Shown one piece after another: positions 37,079 through 45,557 of a DNA stretch of 55,227 nucleotides (within the stretch, counting starts at the first letter, position 1; the number at the start of each line of letters is the position of its first letter). Below the pieces are notes generated by a model. It made no database searches and was not told where the DNA came from. It saw only the letters and a program-made list of their open reading frames with translations. The position numbers were made by a program, and so were the translations under genes. Source of the stretch: Chthoniobacteraceae bacterium (lineage in GTDB: Bacteria; Verrucomicrobiota; Verrucomicrobiia; Chthoniobacterales; Chthoniobacteraceae); contig CANIWM010000035.1 in NCBI GenBank assembly GCA_947471505.1, positions 1 to 55,227 on the forward strand. Direction: 5' to 3'.

Positions 37079-37690
37079 ATGAACTACTTCAAAGCATTCG
37101 CCTTCGCCTTCACCGCCACCGCAATCTTCGCCGCTGACGACGAGAAAGATTTCACGCCGCTCTTTAACGGCAAGGACACCACCGGCTGGCACCTGCGCAA
37201 TCCGAACGGGCACAACTCGTGGACCGTCGAGGGCGGCGTGCTGAAAAATACGGTGAACAAAGGAGAGCACGGCACCGACCTCGTGGGCGATGCGAAGTTC
37301 TGGAACTTCACCGTGCGCTACGAATACCAAGTGCCCGATGGCTCAAACTCCGGCTTCTACCTGCGCGGGCGGCACGAGATTCAAATCTTCGGCGACTATG
37401 GCAGCGGCAAACTGGCGAAGAGCGGAAACGGCGGCATCTACAACACGAAGGAGCCATCCGAGTTTGTGAGCAAGCCTGCGGGCGAGTGGCAGACGGCGGA
37501 GGTGACGATGATCGACAACAAAATCACCGTCATCCTGAACGGCAAAAAGATTCACGACAACGTGGAGTGCAACGCCCCGACAGGCTCGCAACTCGACGAC
37601 AAAGTGAAAGAGCCCGGCCCATTCTTCCTGCAAGGCGACCACGGGACCGTTTCTTTCCGCAATATCCGCGTGAAGGAACTGGCGAAGTAG
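37079..37690 (+). CDS. Secreted DUF1080 (3-keto-disaccharide hydrolase-like) protein
   Basis: A 203-residue exported protein with a short signal (MNYFKAFAFAFTATAIFA) and one DUF1080 jelly-roll domain. FTPLFNGKDTTGWH near residues 23-36, SGFYLRGRHEIQIFGDYG near 84-101 and the ending GTVSFRNIRVKEL are the family hallmarks. Characterised relatives cleave 3-keto-glycosides. It is expanded in Verrucomicrobia and Planctomycetes. It is convergent with prfA, with four bases between the stops, and starts about 50 bases after the lipoate-ligase gene. Confidence 0.9.
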   Translation: MNYFKAFAFAFTATAIFAADDEKDFTPLFNGKDTTGWHLRNPNGHNSWTVEGGVLKNTVNKGEHGTDLVGDAKFWNFTVRYEYQVPDGSNSGFYLRGRHEIQIFGDYGSGKLAKSGNGGIYNTKEPSEFVSKPAGEWQTAEVTMIDNKITVILNGKKIHDNVECNAPTGSQLDDKVKEPGPFFLQGDHGTVSFRNIRVKELAK

Positions 37691-37694
37691 CGTT

Positions 37695-38765
37695 TTATAG
37701 ACCCGCCGCTTTCAGCCGCTCCAGCAAGTCCGCGTGGATGAGGGCGTCGGCCATGTGCTGGATGTCGCCTTCCATGTAGCGGTCGAGCGAATACATCGTC
37801 AGCTCGATGCGGTGGTCGGTGATTCGGTTTTGCGGGTAATTATACGTGCGGATCTTCTCCGACCTGTCGCCGCTACCGACCTGGCTCTTGCGCACGGCTG
37901 CATACTTTTCCGCTTCCTCGCGTTGCTTCACTTCCAGCAAGCGTGAGCGCAAAATCGTGAGCGCCTTCTCCTTGTTCTTCTGCTGCGAGCGCCCGTCTTG
38001 GCAGCGCACGATGGTGCCTGTCGGGATGTGCATGACTTGCACGGCAGAGTCCGTCGTATTTACCCCCTGCCCGCCCGGCCCGCCCGCACGGCAGACTTCG
38101 ATGCGGATTTCGTCGGGGTTGAGCTGAAGGTCCACTTCTTCCGCCTCGGGCAGCACGGCGACGGTCGCGGTGCTGGTATGGATGCGGCCTTGCGCCTCAG
38201 TCGCGGGGACGCGCTGGACGCGGTGAACGCCGCTCTCAAATTTCAGCTTCCGAAACACCGCCGGGCCGCTGACTTTGAAGATGACTTCCTTGAACCCGCC
38301 CATGGAGCCGACGCTGCTTTCGAGGTTCTCGATTTTCAGCCCCACCGTCTCCGCATAGCGCGTGTACATTCGATAAAGGTCCGCCGCGAAAAGCCCCGCC
38401 TCATCGCCGCCGGTCCCAGCGCGGATTTCCACGATGGCATCGCGGTCTTCGTTCGGGTCGGGCGGGAGTAGTGCGAGTTGCACGTCGAGCTCCAGTTGAG
38501 CCGTCCGTTTTTCAAGCTCGGGGAGTTCCTCGCGCGCCATTTCAGCAAGCTCGTCGTCGCCTTTGGCAAGGTCGCGATTTTCAGCAAGCTCCCGCGTGGC
38601 CTTTTGAAAAGCAGCCCACACATCCAGCGTCGCCTTCAGCCGATTATGCTCACGGAGGGTCTCCTGCGCCTGTTTGGGATTATCGTACAGGGTGGGAGAC
38701 TCGATCGCTGCTTCCAGCTCGGAAAAGCGCTCGCGCTTGCGAAGAATAAGAGGCTCGAAGTCCAC
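37695..38765 (-). CDS. prfA: Peptide chain release factor 1
   Basis: A 356-residue RF1 that terminates translation at UAG and UAA. The codon-recognition PAT is at 187-189, which distinguishes RF1 from the SPF of RF2. The catalytic GGQ is at 231-233 within CRAGGPGGQGVNTTDSAVQV. Length and ends are normal. An rpmE gene lies just upstream on the same strand, separated by a terminator; rpmE-prfA adjacency is common in bacteria. Confidence 0.97.
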   Translation of the reverse strand: MDFEPLILRKRERFSELEAAIESPTLYDNPKQAQETLREHNRLKATLDVWAAFQKATRELAENRDLAKGDDELAEMAREELPELEKRTAQLELDVQLALLPPDPNEDRDAIVEIRAGTGGDEAGLFAADLYRMYTRYAETVGLKIENLESSVGSMGGFKEVIFKVSGPAVFRKLKFESGVHRVQRVPATEAQGRIHTSTATVAVLPEAEEVDLQLNPDEIRIEVCRAGGPGGQGVNTTDSAVQVMHIPTGTIVRCQDGRSQQKNKEKALTILRSRLLEVKQREEAEKYAAVRKSQVGSGDRSEKIRTYNYPQNRITDHRIELTMYSLDRYMEGDIQHMADALIHADLLERLKAAGL

Positions 38766-38820
38766 AGGTGTGTGAGTTTTAGATGAGTCGAAGAAACGCC
38801 AACCCGATGCGGATGACGCG

Positions 38821-38869
38821 AAAAAAAGCAGAGACGGTGGAGGCGCATTTTCAGCGTCTCCACCGTCTC
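38821..38869 (-). terminator. Rho-independent terminator after rpmE
   Basis: A 16-bp stem (38831-38846 with 38854-38869, one G-T wobble) with a 7-base loop. On the minus strand it is followed by a T-run (38827-38821). It lies 19 bases after rpmE and before prfA, so prfA may need its own promoter or readthrough. Confidence 0.9.
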
Positions 38870-38888
38870 AGAAATCGTGGGCGGTAAT

Positions 38889-39119
38889 CTAAGCCTTCGC
38901 AGCTTTGGAGCGGCGAAGCTCCATAGTGCCGTAGCGCTTGGAGAACTTCTCGATACGGCCAGCCGTATCGACGAACTTCTGCTCACCCGTGAAGAACGGA
39001 TGGCAAGCGGCGCAGATGCCGACCTTCAAACCCTTACGGGTCGAACCGGTGTTGTAAACGGTGCCACAGGCGCAGGCGATTGTGGTGGCGTTGTAGTCAG
39101 GATGGATGTCAGCTTTCAT
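38889..39119 (-). CDS. rpmE: Ribosomal protein bL31 (zinc-binding type)
   Basis: A 76-residue 50S subunit protein. It begins [20 protein letters not shown], the bL31 N-terminus, and has cysteines at about 16, 18, 36 and 39 (CAC and CAACHPF) that bind zinc. The [20 protein letters not shown] end is conserved. Having all four zinc ligands marks it as the C+ form, not the zinc-starvation paralogue. Confidence 0.97.
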   Translation of the reverse strand: MKADIHPDYNATTIACACGTVYNTGSTRKGLKVGICAACHPFFTGEQKFVDTAGRIEKFSKRYGTMELRRSKAAKA

Positions 39120-39218
39120 AGTCTTTCCAGAAAAAATTGGGGGCGCAACCTAGTGGGCGTCCGATTTTCTGCAAACAAAAACTCTGCCTATTTTACCGAC
39201 CGCGGTGATGCGATTGTC

Positions 39219-40601
39219 CTAGCCGGTAGGTCCGACGAACTTGCCGGGGTTCAGGATTCCCTTCGGATCAAAGGCCGCTTTCAGCGCGTCGTGGATGTCG
39301 CGCCCGGTTTGGTTCACGGCGAGCGGCCACCAGCGTTTCTTGGCGAGGCCGATGCCGTGTTCGCCGGTGATGACGCCGCCCGCTTTCAGCACAAACTTGA
39401 ACAGCTCGTCGAGCGCGCGGTCCACGCGGGCTTTGATCTTCGGGTCTTCGTGGTAGCACGCGGCCATGATGTTGACGTGGATATTTCCATCGCCCGCGTG
39501 ACCGAAGCAGGCGACGGGAAAGCCGGTTTTCGCCGCCAGCCGTTCGCCAAATTCCGCCAACTCCACGAGCTTGCCGCGTGGGACGACGATGTCCTCGTTT
39601 AGCTTCGTGAGGCCGGTGGCTTTGAGCGAAGCACTGTAAGCGCGGCGGAGGTCCCAGAGCTTCTCGCACTGCTCGGCGCCGTGGGCAGTGCGGACGTTAA
39701 TGGCGTCCATCGCGCGCAGTCGTTTCGCGAGGTCGGCGGTCTCGCCGCGCACGGATTTGGCGTGTCCGTCCAGCTCCACGAGGACGAGCGATTGCGCGCC
39801 GGGAGCGATCTCGCGGCCCAGATATTCGCGCGCACTTTTCAGCGTGAAGGAGTCGGCGATTTCCAGCGCGCTCGGGAGGAAGCCTGCGGCGAAAATCTTC
39901 TGCACCGCATCCGCCGCTGCGCGGAATGTGCGGAAGCTGGCGGCGAGTGTTGAGCGCGTCGGCGGGTGCGGGAGGATGCGCAGCGTGGCCTTCGTCACGA
40001 CGCCGAGCAGCCCTTCGCTGCCGACGAAGCTGCCGACAAGATCGAAGCCCTGCTTGTTCTTGTGCGTGCGCCCGCCGCAATCGAGCACGCGCCCATCGGC
40101 GAGCACGACTTCGAGGCCGAGCACGTAGTTCCGGGTGACGCCATATTTCAGGCAACGCGGACCGCCCGCGTTCGTGGCGATGTTGCCGCCAATGCTACAA
40201 TCTTTCAGCGATGCGGGGTCGGGCGGGTAGAACCAGCCGACCTTTCGCACTGCTGCCTGCAAGTCGCCGGTGATGACGCCGGGCTCCACGACTGCGACGC
40301 CGTCGGGGGTATTGATTTCGACGATGCGGTTCATCGCCGCGACGCTCAGCGCGATGCCGCCGCACGACGGCACACAGCCGCCGACATAGCCATAGCCCGC
40401 GCCGCGCGGTGTCACGGGGATGCCGTGTTCATTGGCAAAGCGAAGCGTCTTTTCCACATGGCTGCGCTTGCGTGCGAGGACGACGACATCCGGTTGGCGC
40501 GAGGCGAACCAGCGGTCCTTCGCGTGCGTGGCGAGTGTGGCTTCATCCGTGGCAACGATGCCGGGGCCGAGTAAGCGGCGGAGCGATTGGGCGACATTCA
40601 T
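39219..40601 (-). CDS. FAD-binding oxidase (GlcD/D-lactate dehydrogenase type)
   Basis: A 460-residue flavoprotein oxidising a 2-hydroxy acid, probably glycolate or D-lactate. The FAD-binding domain contains PRGAGYGYVGGCVPSCGGI near 65-83 and the diphosphate region DCSIGGNIATNAGGPRCLKY near 133-152. The C-terminal FAD-oxidase domain has CFGHAGDGNIHVN and ends GEHGIGLAKKRWW. Electron acceptor and exact substrate are not predictable; no glcE or glcF is adjacent. It follows the Pro/Lys-rich exported gene by six bases, so they are probably co-transcribed. Confidence 0.9.
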   Translation of the reverse strand: MNVAQSLRRLLGPGIVATDEATLATHAKDRWFASRQPDVVVLARKRSHVEKTLRFANEHGIPVTPRGAGYGYVGGCVPSCGGIALSVAAMNRIVEINTPDGVAVVEPGVITGDLQAAVRKVGWFYPPDPASLKDCSIGGNIATNAGGPRCLKYGVTRNYVLGLEVVLADGRVLDCGGRTHKNKQGFDLVGSFVGSEGLLGVVTKATLRILPHPPTRSTLAASFRTFRAAADAVQKIFAAGFLPSALEIADSFTLKSAREYLGREIAPGAQSLVLVELDGHAKSVRGETADLAKRLRAMDAINVRTAHGAEQCEKLWDLRRAYSASLKATGLTKLNEDIVVPRGKLVELAEFGERLAAKTGFPVACFGHAGDGNIHVNIMAACYHEDPKIKARVDRALDELFKFVLKAGGVITGEHGIGLAKKRWWPLAVNQTGRDIHDALKAAFDPKGILNPGKFVGPTG

Positions 40602-40607
40602 CGTGAG

Positions 40608-41372
40608 TTAGTTTCCGAAGAGTTTCTTCACCGAGCTGCCAAATCGCTTCATCGCATTCGGCTTCGGCGTGGGCTGTGGGAGCGAGGCGGCGCGCTCCTG
40701 CGGCGGCTTGGCGACGACGGCTGGAGCGGTGATGAAGGGCTTTGTCAGCAACTCTTCCGGCTTGGCTGGCGCAGGCGTGGGCGCGGGTTTGAGCACGACG
40801 GCTTTCGGCGGAGGTGCGACAACGGGCGGCTTTTCTACAACGACTTCCACGGGCTTGTTGTCAAAGCCGTCGTGCCGCTCCACGACGCCCTTGAGCGCGG
40901 TGATGATGAGCACGCCGAGCGCGTCGCCTTTGTCGTTGAGGACCGTCGCCCGCCACGCTGGCGCGCTCTTTTCCCCAAACTTGCCCAGCTCGAAATTCAC
41001 CGAGCCAAAGCGCGCGCCATTCGCCACGGAGTAGCGCGCTGCCAGCGAAGCCACGGCGTCGCTGTCGAACTTCACGGCGTCCGCGCCAATCACGTCGGCG
41101 GGCTTCAGCGTATCGGCAAATTGCGAGAGCGTCCGCGTCGCCGCCAGCGCGCCGTCCGCCACGACATACTCGCGCAGACCGAGCGGCGTGCCGGGATCAT
41201 GGACGAGGAAATACCAACGCTCCGGCCAAGGCGCACCCTCACGCGCCTCGATACGGGCGAGCCGTTTGGCGGCGTCCTTTGGCAAGAGCTTGAGTGCCGC
41301 GATAGCGGTGGAGCCCTGAGCCAGAGCGCAGACGGTGAAAGCGAACGATGCGATGAAAATTGCACGGAGCAT
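40608..41372 (-). CDS. Exported protein with Pro/Lys-rich C-terminus, unknown function
   Basis: A 254-residue exported protein. The signal peptide is MLRAIFIASFAFTVCALAQG. A compact domain at about 25-165 contains RIEAREGAPWPERWYFLVHD (about 40-59) and LNDKGDALGVLIITALKG. The C-terminal 85 residues are Pro/Ala/Lys/Val-rich and unstructured, ending in a basic KRFGSSVKKLFGN. The EAREG-W-x-FLV section resembles residues 94-113 of the 217-residue protein at 44884-45537. The start at 41372 gives the signal peptide. No family recognised. Confidence 0.6.
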   Translation of the reverse strand: MLRAIFIASFAFTVCALAQGSTAIAALKLLPKDAAKRLARIEAREGAPWPERWYFLVHDPGTPLGLREYVVADGALAATRTLSQFADTLKPADVIGADAVKFDSDAVASLAARYSVANGARFGSVNFELGKFGEKSAPAWRATVLNDKGDALGVLIITALKGVVERHDGFDNKPVEVVVEKPPVVAPPPKAVVLKPAPTPAPAKPEELLTKPFITAPAVVAKPPQERAASLPQPTPKPNAMKRFGSSVKKLFGN

Positions 41373-41463
41373 TTGTGCTACGCTATCGGCCCCGCTCGCC
41401 AAGTTCCAGCGCGCAATGTCAGAAGAGCGCTGCGCTCCCTTAGATCGGCGCCGAACTCAATAC

Positions 41464-43098
41464 CTACGGAGTCACCGGGAGGGCAATTAAGGCACTATTC
41501 CTCACGCCGAAAGAACCAATCATGAACACACTCGTGTTGTCGTAGCCGCGCGCCACGCCTTGACTGCCATTATCCATTTTCAGGGCTTTGATTAAGGTCA
41601 GTGTTCGCATCATACCGCCGACATCGAACTGATCGCCGGTTCGCGCGAGATCGACAGCAGGCCCTCCTATCGCAGGCACTCCGTAGAGGATCTGGTAAGT
41701 CGAAAATGGAACCCCGTTGAGTGTTGCCATGAAAACCGGGCCGAGTCCGCCAGGAGGGTGTGCATTTCGGATGATGCTACGAATTTTCAGCGGACTTAAA
41801 CCGGGAGCGGGATCTGATTCGCGGGCAACAAGTCCAAGCGCGCTATCGCGCATTTCCCAAAGACCCTCATCGCTTGCGGCGCTCACTCCGGCGAGCCTCG
41901 CGACAAAACTTGCTTGCCCTGGGGCGCCAGCCGCCGGGTCCGCGAAGCTAAAGAACAAATTGCCGGTTCCGGGAGCCAAATTGCCTTTCCTCGCGATAAC
42001 GGTTCCACCAGCAACCACGATCGCGTTGTTCGCAGCCGATACACTGGATGAGGGCTGAAGCAATGCCTTGAACGCAACATTGGTATCCTCTGCCGCTGGC
42101 AGACCAAGCGTCGAAAACTTCCCTATACCTCCGGGGGCGTCGCCTCCAGTGCGCGCTACGACAGTCCACTCAGCACTGCTGTTGGCAGCGGCAGGAATCA
42201 CGACGATCCCGTGCTCGGTCCCGATCGTCAGCCTAGTAATAATCGAGTGGTCCCCGTAGAGCACTCGACCTTCAGCTTGCGATTTTGAGGCGAAAGCAAA
42301 CGCCGCAACAATATTGACCCTCTTTTGTCCACTGCCGAGATCGACGTTCTGACCTTTCTTCACCAATAGCTTTAACATGCCCCCGACTGGGCGGACCCAT
42401 ACCCCGGTATCCAAAGTCGTCAGGTCGTTGAGAGTCGCCCCGATAAACACATCTCCAGTCGCGTCGCCGGTGCATGCACTAAATCTTTTAAAAGTGCTAA
42501 ATCCACCCGAGGCGACATCCCCGCTCCGTGCGACGACTTCGATGCCCGCGTTCGGGGCGAAACAAACCAGCCGATTGTTCGTCAGCGTCGCAACAGGCGA
42601 CCCCGTTCCCAACTTAAGCTCAGCCAGGAAAGCGCCTCCGCTCATTGCGTAGAGCTTGGATATTGCTGCGTTGCCCGCCGAGGCAAGCGTATCGCCCACT
42701 TTCACTAGCACCCCTGATGGACGCACCAGAGCACTCACCGTGGCACCACTCAGAAGTTTGATTTTTGTCAGGACGGCGTCACCAGGGAACGGGCCAGGCA
42801 CTTCGTTCGAGCCGACGATCGTTGCTCCCGGTAGTCCCGGCACATCGCCACCGGAGAGAAGACTTACCGTTAGACCCGCCGCAAACTGAAAACCGACGGT
42901 ATTCCCGTAGTGTGCGCTCGCCCCGGTTCCAGCAGGGCTTAGGATGTGCCCGCCATTGGAGTAATGGGCGCTCGCGCCCGCCGTGCCCCCGCCGTCGAGC
43001 GTCGCGGCGGAGAGCGTATAGTGGGCGCTGCCGCCGGAGGCCATCGCCACAGCGGAGAGCAACGCGAGAACCGCGAGTATGGTGCCGCGGAGGTTCAT
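41464..43098 (-). CDS. Exported repeat protein, DUF7453-like
   Basis: A 544-residue exported protein with an N-terminal signal (MNLRGTILAVLALLSAVAMA). Three SAHY motifs follow within the next 50 residues. The rest is made of repeated units of the pattern ARxGDxAxGGxGxFxxF, for example VVARSGDVASGGFSTFKRF and VVARTGGDAPGGIGKFSTL, as in DUF7453 proteins. This suggests a beta-propeller or beta-solenoid. The start at 43098 is chosen; it is four bases after the stop of the RCC1 gene, so the two are co-translated. Function unknown, probably extracellular. Confidence 0.7.
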   Translation of the reverse strand: MNLRGTILAVLALLSAVAMASGGSAHYTLSAATLDGGGTAGASAHYSNGGHILSPAGTGASAHYGNTVGFQFAAGLTVSLLSGGDVPGLPGATIVGSNEVPGPFPGDAVLTKIKLLSGATVSALVRPSGVLVKVGDTLASAGNAAISKLYAMSGGAFLAELKLGTGSPVATLTNNRLVCFAPNAGIEVVARSGDVASGGFSTFKRFSACTGDATGDVFIGATLNDLTTLDTGVWVRPVGGMLKLLVKKGQNVDLGSGQKRVNIVAAFAFASKSQAEGRVLYGDHSIITRLTIGTEHGIVVIPAAANSSAEWTVVARTGGDAPGGIGKFSTLGLPAAEDTNVAFKALLQPSSSVSAANNAIVVAGGTVIARKGNLAPGTGNLFFSFADPAAGAPGQASFVARLAGVSAASDEGLWEMRDSALGLVARESDPAPGLSPLKIRSIIRNAHPPGGLGPVFMATLNGVPFSTYQILYGVPAIGGPAVDLARTGDQFDVGGMMRTLTLIKALKMDNGSQGVARGYDNTSVFMIGSFGVRNSALIALPVTP

Positions 43099-43102
43099 CA
43101 CG

Positions 43103-44887
43103 TTATTTCCCAAGGGCTTCCTCGAGCTTGCGAAGACGCGCTTCCTGGCTGGCGAGTTTCGCTTTGAGCGCTTCGTTTTCGCGATGGAGTTCCTGCACGG
43201 CGGCGGCTGAGTAAATCGTCAGCGGGTAGGTATCCACCTGGAGAATCTCGGAGCCGTCGGCCATTTTCTCGCCGCTGCTTTTCACATGCTCGGGGAAAAC
43301 TTCGGCGAACTCCTGGGCGATGACGTTGAGGTAGCGGCGGTGGTCAACGCCGGGATGCGCGGTGAGGTAGTCGTCGGTGTACCGGAAGTCCACTAGGCGC
43401 ACGCGGCTGAGTTTTTCGACCGCGTCGGTGATGGGCTGCACATCGGATTTGATGCGGCGGTCCGAGTTCGAGAGCCAGCTTCCCGCGGAGCTTTTGGACG
43501 CATTGCCTTCGACCTCGAGCGCGTTCGAAGCTGCGGTGCGCTTGATGCCGACACTCGCCGTGAAGACGTTTTCCTGATCGAGCCTCGCGACTTGTGCCGA
43601 GATTAAGTCCGCCCGCAACGCGAGGACATGGGAAGCACCCGCCGCGATGGCTATCACTTGCTTCGCCGCGGACGGGATGACCTGCTGGAAATCGGCATTG
43701 TCGCCCCACACGACCACGGTTCCATCGGATTTCAGTGCGACGCTGAACGCGTAGCCGCCCGCGACGCGCACCACGCCGCCGAGCGTCGGTGGAACCGTAA
43801 CCTGTCCGCCATTATCGAGGCCCCACGCAACCACCGAGCCATCGCTTTTCACGGCGAGGCTGTGGTATGCGCCCGCGCCGATCGCGACGACACCCGTCAG
43901 TCCAATGGGCACGTCGATTTGCTGCGTGTCGTTGCGGCCCCATGCGACGACGGTACCGTTGCTCAGCAGGGCGAGGGTGTGGTCGTATCCGGCAGCGATC
44001 GCGGTCACATTCGCAAGTCCACCGGGGATTGCAGTTTGGTTGAAACTGTTGTCGCCCCAGGCGATCACGGTTCCGTCGGAACGAAGGGCGACGCTGTGAT
44101 TGTCGCCCGCAGCGACTGCGGTGGCGTTGCTCAGACTGCCGGGGACGGTTGCTTTGTTGCCCGCATTATCACCCCACGCGACCACGGTGCCGTCCCCTTT
44201 CCTCGCGAGGTTGTGTGCGGTGCCTGCGGCGATGTGCGTGACGTTTGTCAGGCCCGATGGCACTGCGACTCCGCCGCCCCATTTTACCACCGTACCGCTG
44301 TCGAGGAGGGCGAGACTCTGCGCGGGACCGGCTGCGATGGAAGCGACATTGGCGATGACCGGCACGCTGGTCTGGCCCGCACTGTTTTTTCCCCACGCGA
44401 CGACAGGCTTTACCGGAGGCGCGACAACCTCTGAGAGTTGCACCAACTCGACTTTGGCCGCGACAAGCGCGTAAGGCACCGCAGCGAGACGCTGGTCGGG
44501 GGCGATCTGCTCAAAGCCGTTTACTCCGTCGTTAAACCACACGCGCAGCCACACCTCAGCGTAGTCGAAAACGCCCGTCGGAAACGCCGACATATTGGCT
44601 AGGGCGGTATCGCCGAGCTGGACACTATAGACGCCGTTGCTGACGGCCAGTGAGACGCCAGCGGTTGGCTGCGAGCCGGCGATGCTGCTTCCGTTATTGC
44701 TCCAATACGTCGTGGTCCCGGCGGCATTCACGAGCGCGAACTTAAACGAGCCTGTACCGTTGAAACCCGCGCCATTCACGGCGATGCGGCCCTGGTAGTT
44801 CACTCGTTGCGGAACGGCAGCGAACGCCGCGGACTGCACGAGAAAAAGCCCGGCGATGATGGTAAAGAGGCGGATTAAGGAGTTCAT
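43103..44887 (-). CDS. Exported RCC1-repeat beta-propeller protein with S74 chaperone domain
   Basis: A 594-residue exported protein. Signal at about 1-23; an N-terminal beta domain at about 27-150 (PQRVNYQGRIAVNG, RLAAVPYALVAAKVELV); then RCC1-type repeats at about 165-430 (VAWGDNAGN, VAAGDNHSVALRSDGTVIAWGDN and similar) that should form one propeller. The C-terminus from about 470 is a peptidase S74/intramolecular chaperone domain (SDRRIKSDVQPI, YLNVIAQEFAEVFPEH), followed by a coiled coil. In phage tail fibres this domain folds a trimer and then cleaves itself off. Its start overlaps the stop of the 217-residue gene as ATGA. Confidence 0.85.
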   Translation of the reverse strand: MNSLIRLFTIIAGLFLVQSAAFAAVPQRVNYQGRIAVNGAGFNGTGSFKFALVNAAGTTTYWSNNGSSIAGSQPTAGVSLAVSNGVYSVQLGDTALANMSAFPTGVFDYAEVWLRVWFNDGVNGFEQIAPDQRLAAVPYALVAAKVELVQLSEVVAPPVKPVVAWGKNSAGQTSVPVIANVASIAAGPAQSLALLDSGTVVKWGGGVAVPSGLTNVTHIAAGTAHNLARKGDGTVVAWGDNAGNKATVPGSLSNATAVAAGDNHSVALRSDGTVIAWGDNSFNQTAIPGGLANVTAIAAGYDHTLALLSNGTVVAWGRNDTQQIDVPIGLTGVVAIGAGAYHSLAVKSDGSVVAWGLDNGGQVTVPPTLGGVVRVAGGYAFSVALKSDGTVVVWGDNADFQQVIPSAAKQVIAIAAGASHVLALRADLISAQVARLDQENVFTASVGIKRTAASNALEVEGNASKSSAGSWLSNSDRRIKSDVQPITDAVEKLSRVRLVDFRYTDDYLTAHPGVDHRRYLNVIAQEFAEVFPEHVKSSGEKMADGSEILQVDTYPLTIYSAAAVQELHRENEALKAKLASQEARLRKLEEALGK

Positions 44888-45537
44888 TGAGAAGTTGGTG
44901 GTGATGTGCGCGGGAGCCGTCCCGCGATTTCGGGATTTGCGGGTTGCGCGGGCTTTGCGATGGCTTCCTTCGCGCCGGGTGTGAACCCGGCACCAGAGGC
45001 GGTCGCATAAATGAGTGGCTTGGAGCGATGGAAGGAGACGCGCATACTCCCCGTTCGGGCGCGCATCGTTTCGACTTCCGCTTCTTTAAAGGCGAACCAA
45101 TCGGGCGTGCCCTCGGCAGCGGGAATTGCCGTGGCGGCCGTGAGGCCGAAGGCGTTCTGCTCGCGCAGATATTTTAGCAGTTCCGGTGACGGCTCGACCA
45201 CGAGGAACCACTGCCATTTCTTCAAACTATCGCCCTCGCCCCACTCGCGGCGCTCGGCGTGCAGTATCTTATCTTCAGCGGTGGGCTTTTTCCAAAATGC
45301 CCTGCGAAACAATGCCGGGCCATCCGTGAGAATGTTGGTCGGCGACTCCTGCACGTTCGCCTTCGGTGCAGTCACCGCCGGAGATTGCGGCGGCGTGCCA
45401 CCCTCATGCATGAACGCCCGGACCAAGCCCGCGACGACGAGCGCCGTTGCCGCGAGGGCAACGAATACGAGACGCCGTCGCTGGCGTTGAGGTGCCCGCT
45501 TTTCCTCCGAGAGTGCTGGTGGCGTTTCGGTGATCAT
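44884..45537 (-). CDS. Single-pass membrane protein of unknown function
   Basis: A 217-residue protein with a cytoplasmic, Arg-rich N-terminus (QRQRRRL at 18-24), one transmembrane helix at about 24-43 and an extracytoplasmic domain. A stretch at about 90-125 (LHAERREWGEGDSLKKWQWF) resembles part of the exported protein at 40608-41372. The tail is Pro-rich. It sits 20 bases after the giant TcA-like gene and overlaps the RCC1 gene, so it belongs to that operon and may anchor or hand over its products. No family recognised. Confidence 0.6.
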   Translation of the reverse strand: MITETPPALSEEKRAPQRQRRRLVFVALAATALVVAGLVRAFMHEGGTPPQSPAVTAPKANVQESPTNILTDGPALFRRAFWKKPTAEDKILHAERREWGEGDSLKKWQWFLVVEPSPELLKYLREQNAFGLTAATAIPAAEGTPDWFAFKEAEVETMRARTGSMRVSFHRSKPLIYATASGAGFTPGAKEAIAKPAQPANPEIAGRLPRTSPPTSQ

Positions 45538-45557
45538 TTGCGCTTTTCGCCCACCGC

